A stretch of 36,032 nt of DNA, from NCBI GenBank assembly GCA_024684815.1, contig JAIKWL010000019.1, positions 1 through 36,032 of the forward strand. Reading direction: 5' to 3'. The stretch comes from Saccharofermentans sp. (lineage in GTDB: Bacteria; Bacillota; Clostridia; Saccharofermentanales; Saccharofermentanaceae). Both the position numbers and the translations under genes were made by a program. The notes beneath the pieces were generated by a model that had not been told where the DNA came from, ran no database searches, and was given only the letters and a program-made list of their open reading frames with translations. Each line of letters begins with the position of its first letter. Position 1 is the stretch's first letter. Of this stretch, positions 33,684-36,032 are shown piece after piece.

Positions 33684-34061
33684 TCAGACCATCTTGCCGT
33701 CACTGACAGAGACTGCTATCTGCCAGTCGTCCTCATATACTATAGTGCCGACAAAGTTTGTATAAACGACATCATAAGGCTTATTGTACTTATCCAGCAG
33801 AGCAATGGCCGGTTCAAGCTTCTTTACCATATGTTCGGTATTTCCGCACTTGAAAAACGTGATCACAGTCTCATGATTCTTGCAGGGCTCGGGTTCGGGG
33901 AGGTTTTCTTTGAACCATTCATCGATCGAGATAAACAGCTGCTCTTCTTCCTCCGTCATGACCTTATCCCGGACCAGATTCCAGCAAAGACTGAAAATGC
34001 CCTTGGGATACTTGGTTATATATGAATCTTCCCTTCCCTGAATTCGCACGTACTTATACAT
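33684..34061 (-). CDS. Small protein of unknown function
   Basis: 125 residues, cytoplasmic, with AGGAGAA before the ATG. It contains helix-rich acidic segments (MTEEEEQLFISIDEWFKENLPEPEP) and a beta-rich end (PYDVVYTNFVGTIVYEDDWQIAVSV). No known domain recognised. It follows the zinc-ribbon protein gene by 52 bases on the same strand, so the two are probably one operon. Confidence 0.7.
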   Translation of the reverse strand: MYKYVRIQGREDSYITKYPKGIFSLCWNLVRDKVMTEEEEQLFISIDEWFKENLPEPEPCKNHETVITFFKCGNTEHMVKKLEPAIALLDKYNKPYDVVYTNFVGTIVYEDDWQIAVSVSDGKMV

Positions 34062-34113
34062 ACTTTTCTCCTAAAATCCTTTCTTTCCCCAAAGATGACC
34101 CTAACTTAAAGGT

Positions 34114-34554
34114 CTATACCTGCCCTGCTTTTCTCTTCTCACACTCGGGACAGAATGTCATAGGCGTGATTGAGAAGATGGATTCTTTTCTGTATCCGCA
34201 TTTGGAGCAGATAAAAACATATTTTGTAAAGACGCTTCCCATCGTGGTGCTTACCAGCCAGGTTCCGTCAGAATCATCAGCCGGCTTAAGCACTTCGGCA
34301 GGCTTCTGCTCTTCAGCGGGTTCATCAGAAGCGACAGGCTTTTCTTCTACAGATTCCTCAGCAAGCTTTCCGGTGAAGAATATATTCCGGACCGCAATGG
34401 TATCCTCATCAAACCAGGTTCTGGGCTTGGGCTCTTCAAACATGCACTTGGTAATGTAGAAGGGACAATCACTGCAGTCATCCCTGTTAACGCACATTCT
34501 GTAAATGCCTCTCAATAATTGATCCGTCTGTTTCTCTTTATTCTCATCACTCAT
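34114..34554 (-). CDS. Protein with N-terminal Cys cluster and C-terminal zinc ribbon
   Basis: 146 residues. The N-terminal CVNRDDCSDCPFYITKC is a four-Cys cluster and the C-terminal CSKCGYRKE and FCPECEKR form a zinc ribbon. They are joined by an acidic Glu/Pro-rich linker. AGAGG lies eight bases before the ATG. The promoter is at plus 34639-34667. Function unknown. Confidence 0.75.
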   Translation of the reverse strand: MSDENKEKQTDQLLRGIYRMCVNRDDCSDCPFYITKCMFEEPKPRTWFDEDTIAVRNIFFTGKLAEESVEEKPVASDEPAEEQKPAEVLKPADDSDGTWLVSTTMGSVFTKYVFICSKCGYRKESIFSITPMTFCPECEKRKAGQV

Positions 34555-34638
34555 CGCTTTTACCTCTTTGAAGAACAGATATACTCCTGAGCCGTAAACA
34601 CCTGAATTATAAGGATCGTAAACAAAACTGTTTTATTA

Positions 34639-34667
34639 ATTATACAGCCTGCAGCCTGTTGTATCTA
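34639..34667 (-). promoter_or_regulatory. Promoter of the Cys-cluster/zinc-ribbon gene
   Basis: On the minus strand TAGATA (plus 34662-34667) and a perfect TATAAT (plus 34639-34644) are spaced by 17 bases. Confidence 0.65.
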
Positions 34668-34760
34668 TAACAAAGAAAAGAGTCAGGGCATTTGCTTCTG
34701 ACCTGTTTTCGAAGATCTCCCGCAATAATCCCGTAAATCCCTATGCCTCAAATTTGCCCA

Positions 34761-34799
34761 GATAATAGTTTGATTATCAAAGTAATTGGTTCTATTATC
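34761..34799 (+). promoter_or_regulatory. Promoter with FabT-like operator over the -35
   Basis: TTGATT (34770-34775) and TATTAT (34793-34798), 17 bases apart, form a good promoter 72 bases before the hydrolase start. The -35 lies inside AGTTTGATTATCAAAGT (34767-34783), which matches the published FabT-box pattern (ANTTTGATTATCAAATT) at all but one defined position. Outer 8-bp arms GATAATAG/CTATTATC (34761-34768, 34792-34799) flank it. Confidence 0.7.
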
Positions 34800-34870
34800 A
34801 TGGTATCCCGGTTAAGGGATGGCCTGGAGGTTCAAAAACGATCTTTCGGACTGCAAAAAGGAGAAATAAA

Positions 34871-35665
34871 ATGAACTACAAGATATATAACAACAACTCA
34901 AAGGAATGGGTGCTCCTGATCCACGGATTAGGCGGAAGCATTAACACCTGGAAGTATCAGATTCAGGATATGACGGGATTTAACATCGTGGCTGTCGATC
35001 TTGAAGGACACGGCGATTCGGAATTTACCGGACAAAAGCATCTGTTATCAAGATCCGCATCTGATATCAATGACATCCTCGAAAAAGAGAACATCGAAAA
35101 GGTTCACGTCATCTCTTTATCGCTCGGAACTCTGGTTGCAATGGAATTTGCATATCAGTACAGCTGTAAGGTAAAGTCAATCGTGCTTGCAGGTTTTGTA
35201 ATGAATATGAACTCAGGCTTTAAGACATTACTGGCTTTTGTTGAAGGGATCAAATACATTATTCCGAAAAGAGTATTCTATCCCCTTTTCGCGAACATCA
35301 TGATGCCCTGCAAAAACCATAAGAAATCAAGGGATTTCTTCATTAGGGAATCTCTGAAGATGAAATCAGTTGCCTTCAGGATGTGGCTTTCCGAATTATT
35401 CAGGGCACAGTACAGACTGTCGGATTACATAAGAGTAATAAGGGAAAACCAGCTTCCGGTATATCTTATCTCCGGTAAGCAGGATTACTTCTTCGTCGGC
35501 AGCGTAAAGAGAGCGCAGAAAAAGATCAGCGATTCAACACTGTGCTTCATCGAAAAGTGCGGCCACGTATGCAGCATCGAAAAGCATGCAATATTCAATG
35601 AACTCGTTATAAAGTTCCTGAACGATCTGAACACTCAGGAACAGCAGATGGCTCTTCAGGTTTGA
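34871..35665 (+). CDS. Alpha/beta hydrolase
   Basis: 264 residues. HGLGG (oxyanion loop) near residue 18, nucleophile S84 in SLSLG (the usual GxSxG with the first Gly replaced by Ser), Asp D205 in SGKQD and His H232 in CGHVC form the triad. No signal peptide or membrane helix is present. The cap has several hydrophobic stretches (LLAFVEGIKYIIPKRVFYPLFANIM), which could hold a lipid-like substrate, but this is a guess. AGGAG precedes the ATG by seven bases. A FabT-like operator at the promoter hints at lipid-linked control. Confidence 0.85.
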   Translation: MNYKIYNNNSKEWVLLIHGLGGSINTWKYQIQDMTGFNIVAVDLEGHGDSEFTGQKHLLSRSASDINDILEKENIEKVHVISLSLGTLVAMEFAYQYSCKVKSIVLAGFVMNMNSGFKTLLAFVEGIKYIIPKRVFYPLFANIMMPCKNHKKSRDFFIRESLKMKSVAFRMWLSELFRAQYRLSDYIRVIRENQLPVYLISGKQDYFFVGSVKRAQKKISDSTLCFIEKCGHVCSIEKHAIFNELVIKFLNDLNTQEQQMALQV

Positions 35666-35692
35666 TCACCCTCCCCTTTTAGAGCCATAAAA

Positions 35693-35727
35693 TAGGGGCT
35701 GTCGCAAAACGAAAGCGATGGCCCCTA
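35693..35727. terminator. Stable stem-loop after the hydrolase gene
   Basis: TAGGGGC (35693-35699) pairs with GCCCCTA (35721-35727); two G-U pairs and TCGC/GCGA continue it, giving a 13-step RNA stem. It lies 28 bases after the hydrolase stop. The following bases (ACTTATT) are only mildly T-rich on plus, and the minus side reads TTTTATGG, so it can work on both strands. Confidence 0.7.
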
Positions 35728-35745
35728 ACTTATTGGCAAAAGAAA

Positions 35746-35765
35746 ATGGGTCCCGAAGGGCCCAT
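35746..35765 (-). terminator. Second stem-loop, terminator for the minus strand
   Basis: ATGGGTCC pairs with GGGCCCAT (one G-U pair) around a four-base loop. On the minus strand it is followed by TTTTCTTTT, a classic rho-independent terminator. It should end transcription of the gene at the right edge. A further GTTAGAA/TTCTAAC pair lies at 35771-35801. The rest of 35802-35923 shows nothing but a 6-bp ACGGGA/TCCCGT pair. Confidence 0.75.
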
Positions 35766-35923
35766 ATATTGTTAGAATATTTTTGTGCATAAACTTCTAA
35801 CATTACAGTCTGACTATAGCAAAAACGGGAGCTGTATTCAACTGGCACTTCCAATTTTCACTGAAACTTTAATTCCCGTGGACGATTCGGTAACTCCTTT
35901 TTATTTGCGTTTATTCCAACCGG

Positions 35924-36032
35924 TTATGTCTCTTCTTCCCCATTCTTAAATCTCTCCAGTGCCTTTTCCATCTTCATGTTCTCAGCCTTCTCCTTGAGCT
36001 TGCTGATCAGAACACCGGCCAGTGTTGAAACC
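35924..36032 (-). CDS. C-terminal fragment of an unknown protein (5' end outside window)
   Basis: An open frame enters from the right edge and ends at a TAA (plus 35924-35926). It gives 35 residues, VSTLAGVLISKLKEK and then AENMKMEKALERFKNGEE, helical and charged. The coding look and the terminator downstream support a real gene, but the family cannot be told from the tail. Confidence 0.65.
   Translation of the reverse strand, partial: VSTLAGVLISKLKEKAENMKMEKALERFKNGEEET

Larger units (their letters stand above)
34555..34870. other. 316-bp intergenic region between divergent genes
   Basis: No gene seen. It holds a minus-strand promoter (34639-34667), a repeated GCAGGCT (near 34646-34658 on the minus strand), and the FabT-box promoter (34761-34799). 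A non-coding RNA cannot be excluded, but no signature points to one. Confidence 0.6.

Noticed and set aside
35666-35854. 62-residue minus-strand ORF after the hydrolase gene
   Set aside because: It lies over the stem-loop cluster and its sequence is a read-through of the hairpins; no ribosome site and no protein-like pattern.

Overview
The window looks like chromosomal DNA of an anaerobic, low-to-mid GC Bacillota of the class Clostridia, possibly an Oscillospiraceae- or Lachnospiraceae-like gut or rumen lineage. This placement is inferred from the gene set and sequence style: strong AGGAGG ribosome binding sites, Thr-rich lipoprotein linkers, a C_GCAxxG_C_C-type redox protein, a LUD-domain protein, MATE pumps, an ECF sigma factor and Cna_B surface repeats. 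I see no rRNA, tRNA, CRISPR array, transposase, integrase or phage gene. Most genes are complete; the only truncations are at the two window edges.

Layout. 1-5759 (minus) is the N-terminal ~1,919 residues of a giant secreted protein with an SdrD-type domain, an Ig-like domain and at least two to three Cna B-type repeats; it runs off the left edge. A 348-bp gap with two tight palindromes separates it from a run of small minus-strand metabolic genes (6108-8781): an EF-Tu domain-2-like barrel, a 2H phosphoesterase, a serine hydrolase of the beta-lactamase family and an Asp/Glu racemase-family protein. 8868-15654 holds a four-Cys redox protein, a LUD protein, a zinc-ribbon protein, an MFS transporter, an AraC regulator divergent from a MATE pump, a GNAT acetyltransferase and a Thr/Gln-rich lipoprotein. 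15831-17382 holds a small Xre regulator, a structured repeat-rich gap, a TfoX-N protein and a membrane-anchored unknown protein.

17547-20117 (plus) encodes a PEP/pyruvate-binding (PPDK-N type) protein whose N-terminus resembles a KaiC/RecA ATPase with a degenerate P-loop. The next block, 20218-25317 (minus), is probably an envelope-sensing module: a lipoprotein with an internal duplication, an ECF sigma factor carrying its own transmembrane helix and extracytoplasmic domain, and a lipoprotein fusing a propeller-like region to a solute-binding-protein domain. 25489-34554 holds a coiled-coil zinc-ribbon protein, two small same-frame ORFs, a NodB-type deacetylase, a VOC protein, a second MATE pump coupled to a 533-aa unknown protein, a lipoprotein, an Xre regulator with an apparent autoregulatory operator, an alanine-racemase-like protein and two small unknown proteins. 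At the right, an alpha/beta hydrolase (34871-35665, plus) sits behind a promoter whose -35 box lies in a near-perfect FabT-type box, and is followed by a cluster of hairpins. A fragment of another minus-strand gene touches the right edge.

I did not recognise a complete new defence or mobile system. The most unusual items are the membrane-tethered ECF sigma factor with its lipoprotein partners, the FabT-like operator on a lone hydrolase, the paired CCGGCCGG operators around an extended -10, the duplicated and competing hairpins at 16154-16480, and the two small same-frame ORFs at 25987-26481. All functional calls are from reading the sequence; no database search was run.
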